Shown here: one piece after another, positions 12,701 through 27,700 of the stretch | Position numbering within the stretch: the first letter of the stretch is position 1 | How the letters are laid out: each line of letters opens with the position of its first letter | Source of the DNA: Skeletonema tropicum | Lineage: Eukaryota; Bacillariophyta; Thalassiosirophyceae; Thalassiosirales; Thalassiosiraceae | Assembly (NCBI GenBank): GCA_037178625.1 | Contig: CM074136.1 | Location: forward strand, 1 to 64,000 | Reading direction: 5' to 3' | Length of the DNA stretch: 64,000 bases | The notes under the pieces: generated by a model | Seen by the model: the letters and a program-made list of their open reading frames with translations, nothing else | What the model was told of the DNA's origin: nothing | Database searches by the model: none | Made by a program: the position numbers and the translations under genes

Positions 12701-15700
12701 TCGCACTCGCTCAATACTGCCGTCAATGACAGTTGGTACCAACTGTTGTGAGATTGTAAAAAGCGACTTCATTGATCGGCGAAGAAGATGACAGTTGGCA
12801 CGACCGCATCAAACGCTGCGCTGAAGAACGATGCTTAAATCAGGCGGGCTCTATGACTGGTCGAAGATCCAAGACGCTTCGCTGAAGAACGACGGCGTAG
12901 ATCAGCGTGGTCAATGATTGGTTGGCACGACATTTATGCGAAGATCTACTAATTACTAATAATCACAGCTCGATCCCAAAAAGCGACCGCCGAGGAGGGC
13001 GATGAACATGATAATTGGCACGGGTGGAGTTGTCGATGGATAAACACTGCTCGGTCTCCCTCCGGTCGACCTCGCCCTCCTCATCGACAGCGGAGTCTGA
13101 TGTTGCGGATGGTGGATTGTTGTATTCGTCATCATTATCATCATCTTCACTCTCCTCCACCAACCACTGCTACTCCCAACTCTTCTCCAACCTCATCATC
13201 ATCATCAACATTGCCGACACAGTGGTTGGTGGAGGAGAGTTGGGAGTAGCAGTGGAATGATGAGGTTGTATTCATTATTCATCCACTGCTCGCCGGCTGT
13301 AGGATGACAACATGGTTGTTGGGAGTGGTGATAATGTTGAAGGATGGATGAGTAATGATTATTGGACGGTACATGTACCATAATGAGTGATGAGGGAGGC
13401 TGATCTACGCCTTCGTTCTTCAGCGTAGCGTTTGGTCTCGCTGCACCTGAAGTTCATGTTATTCGTCCCATGAAAAGAAGTGTGTTGTGCGAGGGCCCCC
13501 GGCCGAGCAGTGTGTATTGTCATGATAATGATGCCGCATTAAAGTGGCATTGAAGATAAAGTGGTCGCTTTTTGGGATTTTCGACGTACTGATTGTCTGA
13601 ATGAGGCTGATTATCATGTCGCTTTTTCGCGAGGGCTTTGCCCGAGCAGTGGTTAGTAATTTGATAGACATAATGGTACTAATCGATAGCGCTTCAAAAG
13701 AGCTTTCGATTGGTTGCTAATTTGTATTATTTTGGTCAAATTCGGACGGTTCATTGGATATTGTGGCTGTCAAGCCGAATCTGGCCGAGCTGGGCGCTTT
13801 ATAGACCCATTTTTGACCGAGACGATCTGTAAACAATCGTCCAAACAGGCTCATTATACCTCGAATCGATAGAGCTGCTCAAGGGCTTTCCAAAACGCCA
13901 CTTATCGCCCTCATTGGACTACTAGAACGGAAGATATCGGCCATTACAACATTGTGTCATTGAACTTGCCTTGTGTGGTGCTTGTTCAAAAAAGGACAGT
14001 GGTGGTGCCGCTTTGCAAGTCTTCATGCATCTCTAAATAGTGTACCGTTGCCGCATCGGCACTCAGTGCACTCGTCAGATAGGCTAGAGGGGCAGGTACT
14101 ACAATTTGCTGCTCGTCATTTTTTCCGTTCAAAGTTGTGGTATTGTACATCTATCGATCATCTCTCCTTCATCCCACCATCACAGTCACAGTGTGAGATT
14201 GCTCTCAAGTGCATGCGTGTAGTGTAGCGATGGACGGAGGATCAATCTTCGAGTAGAGGTGGACGCAACAGCAGCATTAGCAATAACAACCTCTATAACT
14301 TGTCTTGCAGCGGTCGTACCAAGGCAATGAGTGGTGATTTCGAATCGTCTCGTCGAGCTCTATCGATAAGTACTATAATCAACGTCAAATATCGACCCGT
14401 TGTCATATATATCGACTCAACTAAATCGACATCGACCTCTAGAGAATCCGAATATCGAGCGCCCCCCAAATTTAAATCGACATTCGAATTTTAACCAGAG
14501 AATCGACAATGACACAACCATTCGAATCGTCATTTCAAGCTCTATCAATTATCGAATACTACAATAAACACTGCTCGTCCTCGCTGCCGCTCGCACTCGC
14601 TCAATACTGCCGTCAATGACAGTTGGTACCAACTGTTGTGAGATTGTAAAAAGCGACTTCATTGATCGGCGAAGAAGATGACAGTTGGCACGACCGCATC
14701 AAACGCTGCGCTGAAGAACGATGCTTAAATCAGGCGGGCTCTATGACTGGTCGAAGATCCAAGACGCTTCGCTGAAGAACGACGGCGTAGATCAGCGTGG
14801 TCAATGATTGGTTGGCACGACATTTATGCGAAGATCTACTAATTACTAATAATCACAGCTCGATCCCAAAAAGCGACCGCCGAGGAGGGCGATGAACATG
14901 ATAATTGGCACGGGTGGAGTTGTCGATGGATAAACACTGCTCGGTCTCCCTCGGTCGACCTCGCCCTCCTCATCGACAGCGGAGTCTGATGTTGCGGATG
15001 GTGGATTGTTGTATTCGTCATCATTATCATCATCTTCACTCTCCTCCACCAACCACTGCTACTCCCAACTCTTCTCCAACCTCATCATCATCATCAACAT
15101 TGCCGACACAGTGGTTGGTGGAGGAGAGTTGGGAGTAGCAGTGGAATGATGAGGTTGTATTCATTATTCATCCACTGCTCGCCGGCTGTAGGATGACAAC
15201 ATGGTTGTGGGAGTGGTGATAATGTTGAAGGATGGATGAGTAATGATTATTGGACGGTACATGTACCATAATGAGTGATGAGGGAGGCTGATCTACGCCT
15301 TCGTTCTTCAGCGTAGCGTTTGGTCTCGCTGCACCTGAAGTTCATGTTATTCGTCCCATGAAAAGAAGTGTGTTGTGCGAGGGCCCCCGGCCGAGCAGTG
15401 TGTATTGTCATGATAATGATGCCGCATTAAAGTGGCATTGAAGATAAAGTGGTCGCTTTTTGGGATTTTCGACGTACTGATTGTCTGAATGAGGCTGATT
15501 ATCATGTCGCTTTTTCGCGAGGGCTTTGCCCGAGCAGTGGTTAGTAATTTGATAGACATAATGGTACTAATCGATAGCGCTTCAAAAGAGCTTTCGATTG
15601 GTTGCTAATTTGTATTATTTGGTCAAATTCGGACGGTTCATTGGATATTGTGGCTGTCAAGCCGAATCTGGCCGAGCTGGGCGCTTTATAGACCCATTTT

Positions 15701-18700
15701 TGACCGAGACGATCTGTAAACAATCGTCCAAACAGGCTCATTATACCTCGAATCGATAGAGCTGCTCAAGGGCTTTCCAAAAACGCCACTTATCGCCCTC
15801 ATTGGACTACTAGAACGGAAGATATCGGCCATTACAACATTGTGTCATTGAACTTGCCTTGTGTGGTGCTTGTTCAAAAAAGGACAGTGGTGGTGCCGCT
15901 TTGCAAGTCTTCATGCATCTCTAAATAGTGTACCGTTGCCGCATCGGCACTCAGTGCACTCGTCAGATAGGCTAGAGGGGCAGGTACTACAATTTGCTGC
16001 TCGTCATTTTTTCCGTTCAAAGTTGTTGTATTGGTACATACTATCGATCATCTCTCCTTCATCCCACCATCACAGTCACAGTGTGCACAAGATTGCTCTC
16101 AAGTGCATGCGTGTAGTGTAGCGATGGACGGAGGATCAATTTCGAGTAGAGGTGGACGCACGCAAACAAGCCCTAGCATTAGCAATAACAACCTCTATAA
16201 CTTGTCTTGCAGCGGTCGTACCAAGGCAATGAGTGGTGATTTCGAATCGTCTCGTCGAGCTCTATCGATAAGTACTATAATCAACGTCAAATATCGACCC
16301 GTTGTCATATATATCGACTCAACTAAATCGACATCGACCTCTAGAGAATCCGAATATCGAGCGCCCCCCAAATTTAAATCGACATTCGAATTTTAACCAG
16401 AGAATCGACAATGACACAACCATTCGAATCGTCATTTCAAGCTCTATCAATTATCGAATACTACAATAAACACTGCTCGTCCTCGCTGCCGCTCGCACTC
16501 GCTCAATACTGCCGTCAATGACAGTTGGTACCAACTGTTGTGAGATTGTAAAAAGCGACTTCATTGATCGGCGAAGAAGATGACAGTTGGCACGACCGCA
16601 TCAAACGCTGCGCTGAAGAACGATGCTTAAATCAGGCGGGCTCTATGACTGGTCGAAGATCCAAGACGCTTCGCTGAAGAACGACGGCGTAGATCAGCGT
16701 GGTCAATGATTGGTTGGCACGACATTTATGCGAAGATCTACTAATTACTAATAATCACAGCTCGATCCCAAAAAGCGACCGCCGAGGAGGGCGATGAACA
16801 TGATAATTGGCACGGGTGGAGTTGTCGATGGATAAACACTGCTTCGGTCTCCCTCCGGTCGACCTCGCCCTCCTCATCGACAGCGGAGTCTGATGTTGCG
16901 GATGGTGGATTGTTGTATTCGTCATCATTATCATCATCTTCACTCTCCTCCACCAACCACTGCTACTCCCAACTCTTCTCCAACCTCATCATCATCATCA
17001 ACATTGCCGACACAGTGGTTGGTGGAGGAGAGTTGGGAGTAGCAGTGGAATGATGAGGTTGTATTCATTATTCATCCACTGCTCGCCGGCTGTAGGATGA
17101 CAACATGGTTGTTGGGAGTGGTGATAATGTTGAAGGATGGATGAGTAATGATTATTGGACGGTACATGTACCATAATGAGTGATGAGGGAGGCTGATCTA
17201 CGCCTTCGTTCTTCAGCGTAGCGTTTGGTCTCGCTGCACCTGAAGTTCATGTTATTCGTCCCATGAAAAGAAGTGTGTTGTGCGAGGGCCCCCGGCCGAG
17301 CAGTGTGTATTGTCATGATAATGATGCCGCATTAAAGTGGCATTGAAGATAAAGTGGTCGCTTTTTGGGATTTTCGACGTACTGATTGTCTGAATGAGGC
17401 TGATTATCATGTCGCTTTTTCGCGAGGGCTTTGCCCGAGCAGTGGTTAGTAATTTGATAGACATAATGGTACTAATCGATAGCGCTTCAAAAGAGCTTTC
17501 GATTGGTTGCTAATTTGTATTATTTTGGTCAAATTCGGACGGTTCATTGGATATTGTGGCTGTCAAGCCGAATCTGGCCGAGCTGGGCGCTTTATAGACC
17601 CATTTTTGACCGAGACGATCTGTAAACAATCGTCCAAACAGGCTCATTATACCTCGAATCGATAGAGCTGCTCAAGGGCTTTCCAAAACGCACACTTATC
17701 GCCCTCATTGGACTACTAGAACGGAAGATATCGGCCATTACAACATTGTGTCATTGAACTTGCCTTGTGTGGTGCTTGTTCAAAAAAGGACAGTGGTGGT
17801 GCCGCTTTGCAAGTCTTCATGCATCTCTAAATAGTGTACCGTTGCCGCATCGGCACTCAGTGCACTCGTCAGATAGGCTAGAGGGGCAGGTACTACAATT
17901 TGCTGCTCGTCATTTTTTCCGTTCAAAGTTGTGGTATTGTACATCTATCGATCATCTCTCCTTCATCCCACCATCACAGTCACAGTGTGAGATTGCTCCT
18001 CAAGTGCATGCGTGTAGTGTAGCGATGGACGGAGGATCAATCTTCGAGTAGAGGTGGACGCAACAGCAGCATTAGCAATAACAACCTCTATAACTTGTCT
18101 TGCAGCCGGTCGTACCAAGGCAATGAGTGGTGATTTCGAATCGTCTCGTCGAGCTCTATCGATAAGTACTATAATCAACGTCAAATATCGACCCGTTGTC
18201 ATATATATCGACTCAACTAAATCGACATCGACCTCTAGAGAATCCGAATATCGAGCGCCCCCCAAATTTAAATCGACATTCGAATTTTAACCAGAGAATC
18301 GACAATGACACAACCATTCGAATCGTCATTTCAAGCTCTATCAATTATCGAATACTACAATAAACACTGCTCGTCCTCGCTGCCGCTCGCACTCGCTCAA
18401 TACTGCCGTCAATGACAGTTGGTACCAACTGTTGTGAGATTGTAAAAAAGCGACTTCATTGATCGGCGAAGAAGATGACAGTTGGCACGACCGCATCAAA
18501 CGCTGCGCTGAAGAACGATGCCTTAAATCAGGCGGGCTCTATGACTGGTCGAAGATCCAAGACGCTTCGCTGAAGAACGACGGCGTAGATCAGCGTGGTC
18601 AATGATTGGTTGGCACGACATTTATGCGAAGATCTACTAATTACTAATAATCACAGCTCGATCCCAAAAAGCGACCGCCGAGGAGGGCGATGAACATGAT

Positions 18701-21700
18701 AATTGGCACGGGTGGAGTTGTCCGATGGATAAACACTGCTCGGTCTCCCTCCGGTCGACCTCGCCCTCCTCATCGACAGCGGAGTCTGATGTTGCGGATG
18801 GTGGATTGTTGTATTCGTCATCCATTATCATCATCTTCACTCTCCTCCACCAACCACTGCTACTCCCAACTCTTCTCCAACCTCATCATCATCATCAACA
18901 TTGCCGACACAGTGGTTGGTGGAGGAGAGTTGGGAGTAGCAGTGGAATGATGAGGTTGTATTCATTATTCATCCACTGCTCGCCGGCTGTAGGATGACAA
19001 CATGGTTGTTGGGAGTGGTGATAATGTTGAAGGATGGATGAGTAATGATTATTGGACGGTACATGTACCATAATGAGTGATGAGGGAGGCTGATCTACGC
19101 CTTCGTTCTTCAGCGTAGCGTTTGGTCTCGCTGCACCTGAAGTTCATGTTATTCGTCCCATGAAAAGAAGTGTGTTGTGCGAGGGCCCCCGGCCGAGCAG
19201 TGTGTATTGTCATGATAATGATGCCGCATTAAAGTGGCATTGAAGATAAAGTGGTCGCTTTTTGGGATTTTCGACGTACTGATTGTCTGAATGAGGCTGA
19301 TTATCCATGTCGCTTTTTCGCGAGGGCTTTGCCCGAGCAGTGGTTAGTAATTTGATAGACATAATGGTACTAATCGATAGCGCTTCAAAAGAGCTTTCGA
19401 TTGGTTGCTAATTTGTATTATTTGGTCAAATTCGGACGGTTCATTGGATATTGTGGCTGTCAAGCCGAATCTGGCCGAGCTGGGCGCTTTATAGACCCAT
19501 TTTGACCGAGACGATCTGTAAACAATCGTCCAAACAGGCTCATTATACCTCGAATCGATAGAGCTGCTCAAGGGCTTTCCAAAACGCCACTTATCGCCCT
19601 CATTGGACTACTAGAACGGAAGATATCGGCCATTACAACATTGTGTCATTGAACTTGCCTTGTGTGGTGCTTGTTCAAAAAAGGACAGTGGTGGTGCCGC
19701 TTTGCAAGTCTTCATGCATCTCTAAATAGTGTACCGTTGACGCATCGGCACTCAGTGCACTCGTCAGATAGGCTAGAGGGGCAGGTACTACAATTTGCTG
19801 CTCGTCATTTTTTCCGTTCAAAGTTGTGGTATTGTACATCTATCGATCATCTCTCCTTCATCCCACCATCACAGTCACAGTGTGAGATTGCTCTCAAGTG
19901 CATGCGTGTAGTGTAGCGATGGACGGAGGATCAATCTTCGAGTAGAGGTGGACGCAACAGCAGCATTAGCAATAACAACCTCTATAACTTGTCTTGCAGC
20001 GGTCGTACCAAGGCAATGAGTGGTGATTTCGAATCGGTCTCGTCGAGCTCTAATCGATAAGTACTATAATCAACGTCAAATATCGACCCGTTGTCATATA
20101 TATCGACTCAAACTAAATCGACATCGACCTCTAGAGAATTCCGAATATCGAGCGCCCCCCAAATTTAAATCGACATTCGAATTTTAACCAGAGAATCGAC
20201 AATGACACAACCATTCGAATCGTCATTTCAAGCTCTATCAATTATCGAATACTACAATAAACACTGCTCGTCCTCGCTGCCGCTCGCACTCGCTCAATAC
20301 TGCCGTCAATGACAGTTGGTACCAACTGTTGTGAGATTGTAAAAAGCGACTTCATTGATCGGCGAAGAAGATGACAGTTGGCACGACCGCATCAAACGCT
20401 GCGCTGAAGAACGATGCTTAAATCAGGCGGGCTCTATGACTGGTCGAAGATCCAAGACGCTTCGCTGAAGAACGACGGCGTAGATCAGCGTGGTCAATGA
20501 TTGGTTGGCACGACATTTATGCGAAGATCTACTAATTACTAATAATCACAGCTCGATCCCAAAAAGCGACCGCCGAGGAGGGCGATGAACATGATAATTG
20601 GCACGGGTGGAGTTGTCGATGGATAAACACTGCTCGGTCTCCCTCCGGTCGACCTCGCCCTCCTCATCGACAGCGGAGTCTGATGTTGCGGATGGTGGAT
20701 TGTTGTATTCGTCATCATTATCATCATCTTCACTCTCCTCCACCAACCACTGCTACTCCCAACTCTTCTCCAACCTCATCATCATCATCAACATTGCCGA
20801 CACAGTGGTTGGTGGAGGAGAGTTGGGAGTAGCAGTGGAATGATGAGGTTGTATTCATTATTCATCCACTGCTCGCCGGCTGTAGGATGACAACATGGTT
20901 GTTGGGAGTGGTGATAATGTTGAAGGATGGATGAGTAATGATTATTGGACGGTACATGTACCATAATGAGTGATGAGGGAGGCTGATCTACGCCTTCGTT
21001 CTTCAGCGTAGCGTTTGGTCTCGCTGCACCTGAAGTTCATGTTATTCGTCCCATGAAAAGAAGTGTGTTGTGCGAGGGCCCCCGGCCGAGCAGTGTGTAT
21101 TGTCATGATAATGATGCCGCATTAAAGTGGCATTGAAGATAAAGTGGTCGCTTTTTGGGATTTTCGACGTACTGATTGTCTGAATGAGGCTGATTATCAT
21201 GTCGCTTTTTCGCGAGGGCTTTGCCCGAGCAGTGGTTAGTAATTTGATAGACATAATGGTACTAATCGATAGCGCTTCAAAAGAGCTTTCGATTGGTTGC
21301 TAATTTGTATTATTTTGGTCAAATTCGGACGGTTCATTGGATATTGTGGCTGTCAAGCCGAATCTGGCCGAGCTGGGCGCTTTATAGACCCATTTTTGAC
21401 CGAGACGATCTGTAAACAATCGTCCAAACAGGCTCATTATACCTCGAATCGATAGAGCTGCTCAAGGGCTTTCCAAAACGCCACTTATCGCCCTCATTGG
21501 ACTACTAGAACGGAAGATATCGGCCATTACAACATTGTGTCATTGAACTTGCCTTGTGTGGTGCTTGTTCAAAAAAGGACAGTGGTGGTGCCGCTTTGCA
21601 AGTCTTCATGCATCTCTAAATAGTGTACCGTTGCCGCATCGGCACTCAGTGCACTCGTCAGATAGGCTAGAGGGGCAGGTACTACAATTTGCTGCTCGTC

Positions 21701-24700
21701 ATTTTTCCGTTCAAAGTTGTGGTATTGTACATCTATCGATCATCTCTCCTTCATCCCACCATCACAGTCACAGTGTGAGATTGCTCTCAAGTGTGCATGC
21801 GTGTAGTGTAGCGATGGACGGAGGATCAATCTTCGAGTAGAGGTGGACGCAACAGCAGCATTAGCAATAACAACCTCTATAACTTGTCTTGTCTTGCAGC
21901 GGTCGTACCAAGGCAATGAGTGGTGATTTCGAATCGTCTCGTCGAGCTCTATCGATAAGTACTATAATCAACGTCAAATATCGACCCGTTGTCATATATA
22001 TCGACTCAACTAAATCGACATCGACCTCTAGAGAATCCGAATATCGAGCGCCCCCCAAATTTAAATCGACATTCGAATTTTAACCAGAGAATCGACAATG
22101 ACACAACCATTCGAATCGTCATTTCAAGCTCTATCAATTATCGAATACTACAATAAACACTGCTCGTCCTCGCTGCCGCTCGCACTCGCTCAATACTGCC
22201 GTCAATGACAGTTGGTACCAACTGTTGTGAGATTGTAAAAAGCGACTTCATTGATCGGCGAAGAAGATGACAGTTGGCACGACCGCATCAAACGCTGCGC
22301 TGAAGAACGATGCTTAAATCAGGCGGGCTCTATGACTGGTCGAAGATCCAAGACGCTTCGCTGAAGAACGACGGCGTAGATCAGCGTGGTCAATGATTGG
22401 TTGGCACGACATTTATGCGAAGATCTACTAATTACTAATAATCACAGCTCGATCCCAAAAAGCGACCGCCGAGGAGGGCGATGAACATGATAATTGGCAC
22501 GGGTGGAGTTGTCGATGGATAAACACTGCTCGGTCTCCCTCCGGTCGACCTCGCCCTCCTCATCGACAGCGGAGTCTGATGTTGCGGATGGTGGATTGTT
22601 GTATTCGTCATCATTATCATCATCTTCACTCTCCTCCACCAACCACTGCTACTCCCAACTCTTCTCCAACCTCATCATCATCATCAACATTGCCGACACA
22701 GTGGTTGGTGGAGGAGAGTTGGGAGTAGCAGTGGAATGATGAGGTTGTATTCATTATTCATCCACTGCTCGCCGGCTGTAGGATGACAACATGGTTGTTG
22801 GGAGTGGTGATAATGTTGAAGGATGGATGAGTAATGATTATTGGACGGTACATGTACCATAATGAGTGATGAGGGAGGCTGATCTACGCCTTCGTTCTTC
22901 AGCGTAGCGTTTGGTCTCGCTGCACCTGAAGTTCATGTTATTCGTCCCATGAAAAGAAGTGTGTTGTGCGAGGGCCCCCGGCCGCCGAGCAGTGTGTATT
23001 GTCATGATAATGATGCCGCATTAAAGTGGCATTGAAGATAAAGTGGTCGCTTTTTGGGATTTTCGACGTACTGATTGTCTGAATGAGGCTGATTATCATG
23101 TCGCTTTTTCGCGAGGGCTTTGCCCGAGCAGTGGTTAGTAATTTGATAGACATAATGGTACTAATCGATAGCGCTTCAAAAGAGCTTTCGATTGGTTGCT
23201 AATTTGTATTATTTTGGTCAAATTCGGACGGTTCATTGGATATTGTGGCTGTCAAGCCGAATCTGGCCGAGCTGGGCGCTTTATAGACCCATTTTTGACC
23301 GAGACGATCTGTAAACAATCGTCCAAACAGGCTCATTATACCTCGAATCGATAGAGCTGCTCAAGGGCTTTCCAAAACGCCACTTATCGCCCTCATTGGA
23401 CTACTAGAACGGAAGATATCGGCCATTACAACATTGTGTCATTGAACTTGCCTTGTGTGGTGCTTGTTCAAAAAAGGACAGTGGTGGTGCCGCTTTGCAA
23501 GTCTTCATGCATCTCTAAATAGTGTACCGTTGCCGCATCGGCACTCAGTGCACTCGTCAGATAGGCTAGAGGGGCAGGTACTACAATTTGCTGCTCGTCA
23601 TTTTTTCCGTTCAAAGTTGTGGTATTGTACATCTATCGATCATCTCTCCTTCATCCCCACCATCACAGTCACAGTGTGAGATTGCTCTCAAGTGCATGCG
23701 TGTAGTGTAGCGATGGACGGAGGATCAATCTTCGAGTAGAGGTGGACGCAACAGCAGCATTAGCAATAACAACCTCTATAACTTGTCTTGCAGCGGTCGT
23801 ACCAAGGCAATGAGTGGTGATTTCGAATCGTCTCGTCGAGCTCTATCGATAAGTACTATAATCAACGTCAAATATCGACCCGTTGTCATATATATCGACT
23901 CAACTAAATCGACATCGACCTCTAGAGAATCCGAATATCGAGCGCCCCCCAAATTTAAATCGACATTCGAATTTTAACCAGAGAATCGACAATGACACAA
24001 CCATTCGAATCGTCATTTCAAGCTCTATCAATTATCGAATACTACAATAAACACTGCTCGTCCTCGCTGCCGCTCGCACTCGCTCAATACTGCCGTCAAT
24101 GACAGTTGGTACCAACTGTTGTGAGATTGTAAAAAGCGACTTCATTGATCGGCGAAGAAGATGACAGTTGGCACGACCGCATCAAACGCTGCGCTGAAGA
24201 ACGATGCTTAAATCAGGCGGGCTCTATGACTGGTCGAAGATCCAAGACGCTTCGCTGAAGAACGACGGCGTAGATCAGCGTGGTCAATGATTGGTTGGCA
24301 CGACATTTATGCGAAGATCTACTAATTACTAATAATCACAGCTCGATCCCAAAAAAGCGACCGCCGAGGAGGGCGATGAACATGATAATTGGCACGGGTG
24401 GAGTTGTCGATGGATAAACACTGCTCGGTCTCCCTCCGGTCGACCTCGCCCTCCTCATCGACAGCGGAGTCTGATGTTGCGGATGGTGGATTGTTGTATT
24501 CGTCATCATTATCATCATCTTCACTCTCCTCCACCAACCACTGCTACTCCCAACTCTTCTCCAACCTCATCATCATCATCAACATTGCCGACACAGTGGT
24601 TGGTGGAGGAGAGTTGGGAGTAGCAGTGGAATGATGAGGTTGTATTCATTATTCATCCACTGCTCGCCGGCTGTAGGATGACAACATGGTTGTTGGGAGT

Positions 24701-27700
24701 GGTGATAATGTTGAAGGATGGATGAGTAATGATTATTGGACGGTACATGTACCATAATGAGTGATGAGGGAGGCTGATCTACGCCTTCGTTCTTCAGCGT
24801 AGCGTTTGGTCTCGCTGCACCTGAAGTTCATGTTATTCGTCCCATGAAAAGAAGTGTGTTGTGCGAGGGCCCCCGGCCGAGCAGTGTGTATTGTCATGAT
24901 AATGATGCCGCATTAAAGTGGCATTGAAGATAAAGTGGTCGCTTTTTGGGATTTTCGACGTACTGATTGTCTGAATGAGGCTGATTATCATGTCGCTTTT
25001 TCGCGAGGGCTTTGCCCGAGCAGTGGTTAGTAATTTGATAGACATAATGGTACTAATCGATAGCGCTTCAAAAGAGCTTTCGATTGGTTGCTAATTTGTA
25101 TTATTTTGGTCAAATTCGGACGGTTCATTGGATATTGTGGCTGTCAAGCCGAATCTGGCCGAGCTGGGCGCTTTATAGACCCATTTTTGACCGAGACGAT
25201 CTGTAAACAATCGTCCAAACAGGCTCATTATACCTCGAATCGATAGAGCTGCTCAAGGGCTTTCCAAAACGCCACTTATCGCCCTCATTGGACTACTAGA
25301 ACGGAAGATATCGGCCATTACAACATTGTGTCATTGAACTTGCCTTGTGTGGTGCTTGTTCAAAAAAAGGACAGTGGTGGTGCGCTTTGCAAGTCTTCAT
25401 GCATCTCTAAATAGTGTACCGTTGCCGCATCGGCACTCAGTGCACTCGTCAGATAGGCTAGAGGGGCAGGTACTACAATTTGCTGCTCGTCATTTTTTCC
25501 GTTCAAAGTTGTGGTATTGTACATCTATCGATCATCTCTCCTTCATCCCACCATCACAGTCACAGTGTGAGATTGCTCTCAAGTGCATGCGTGTAGTGTA
25601 GCGATGGACGGAGGATCAATCTTCGAGTAGAGGTGGACGCAACAGCAGCATTATTAGCAATAACAACCTCTATAACTTGTCTTGCAGCGGTCGTACCAAG
25701 GCAATGAGTGGTGATTTCGAATCGTCTCGTCGAGCTCTATCGATAAGTACTATAATCAACGTCAAATATCGACCCGTTGTCATATATATCGACTCAACTA
25801 AATCGACATCGACCTCTAGAGAATCCGAATATCGAGCGCCCCCCCAAATTTAAATCGACATTCGAATTTTAACCAGAGAATCGACAATGACACAACCATT
25901 CGAATCGTCATTTCAAGCTCTATCAATTATCGAATACTACAATAAACACTGCTCGTCCTCGCTGCCGCTCGCACTCGCTCAATACTGCCGTCAATGACAG
26001 TTGGTACCAACTGTTGTGAGATTGTAAAAAGCGACTTCATTGATCGGCGAAGAAGATGACAGTTGGCACGACCGCATCAAACGCTGCGCTGAAGAACGAT
26101 GCTTAAATCAGGCGGGCTCTATGACTGGTCGAAGATCCAAGACGCTTCGCTGAAGAACGACGGCGTAGATCAGCGTGGTCAATGATTGGTTGGCACGACA
26201 TTTATGCGAAGATCTACTAATTACTAATAATCACAGCTCGATCCCAAAAAGCGACCGCCGAGGAGGGCGATGAACATGATAATTGGCACGGGTGGAGTTG
26301 TCGATGGATAAACACTGCTCGGTCTCCCTCCGGTCGACCTCGCCCTCCTCATCGACAGCGGAGTCTGATGTTGCGGATGGTGGATTGTTGTATTCGTCAT
26401 CATTATCATCATCTTCACTCTCCTCCACCAACCACTGCTACTCCCAACTCTTCTCCAACCTCATCATCATCATCAACATTGCCGACACAGTGGTTGGTGG
26501 AGGAGAGTTGGGAGTAGCAGTGGAATGATGAGGTTGTATTCATTATTCATCCACTGCTCGCCGGCTGTAGGATGACAACATGGTTGTTGGGAGTGGTGAT
26601 AATGTTGAAGGATGGATGAGTAATGATTATTGGACGGTACATGTACCATAATGAGTGATGAGGGAGGCTGATCTACGCCTTCGTTCTTCAGCGTAGCGTT
26701 TTGGTCTCGCTGCACCTGAAGTTCATGTTATTCGTCCCATGAAAAGAAGTGTGTTGTGCGAGGGCCCCCGGCCGAGCAGTGTGTATTGTCATGATAATGA
26801 TGCCGCATTAAAGTGGCATTGAAGATAAAGTGGTCGCTTTTTGGGATTTTCGACGTACTGATTGTCTGAATGAGGCTGATTATCATGTCGCTTTTTCGCG
26901 AGGGCTTTGCCCGAGCAGTGGTTAGTAATTTGATAGACATAATGGTACTAATCGATAGCGCTTCAAAAGAGCTTTCGATTGGTTGCTAATTTGTATTATT
27001 TTGGTCAAATTCGGACGGTTCATTGGATATTGTGGCTGTCAAGCCGAATCTGGCCGAGCTGGGCGCTTTATAGACCCATTTTTGACCGAGACGATCTGTA
27101 AACAATCGTCCAAACAGGCTCATTATACCTCGAATCGATAGAGCTGCTCAAGGGCTTTCCAAAACGCCACTTATCGCCCTCATTGGACTACTAGAACGGA
27201 AGATATCGGCCATTACAACATTGTGTCATTGAACTTGCCTTGTGTGGTGCTTGTTCAAAAAAGGACAGTGGTGGTGCCGCTTTGCAAGTCTTCATGCATC
27301 TCTAAATAGTTTACCGTTGACGCATCGGCACTCAGTGCACTCGTCAGATAGGCTAGAGGGCAGGTACTACAATTTGCTGCTCGTCATTTTTTCCGTTCAA
27401 AGTTGTGTATTGTACATCGATCATCTCTCCTTCATCCCACCATCACAGTCACAGTGTGAGATTGCTCTCAAGTGCATGCGTGTAGTGTAGCGATGGACGG
27501 AGGATCAATCTTCGAGTAGAGGTGGACGCAACAGCAGCATTAGCAATAACAACCTCTATAACTTGTCTTGCAGCGGTCGTACCAAGGCAATGAGTGGTGA
27601 TTTCGAATCGTCTCGTCGAGCTCTATCGATAAGTACTATAATCAACGTCAAATATCGACCCGTTGTCATATATATCGACTCAACTAAATCGACATCGACC

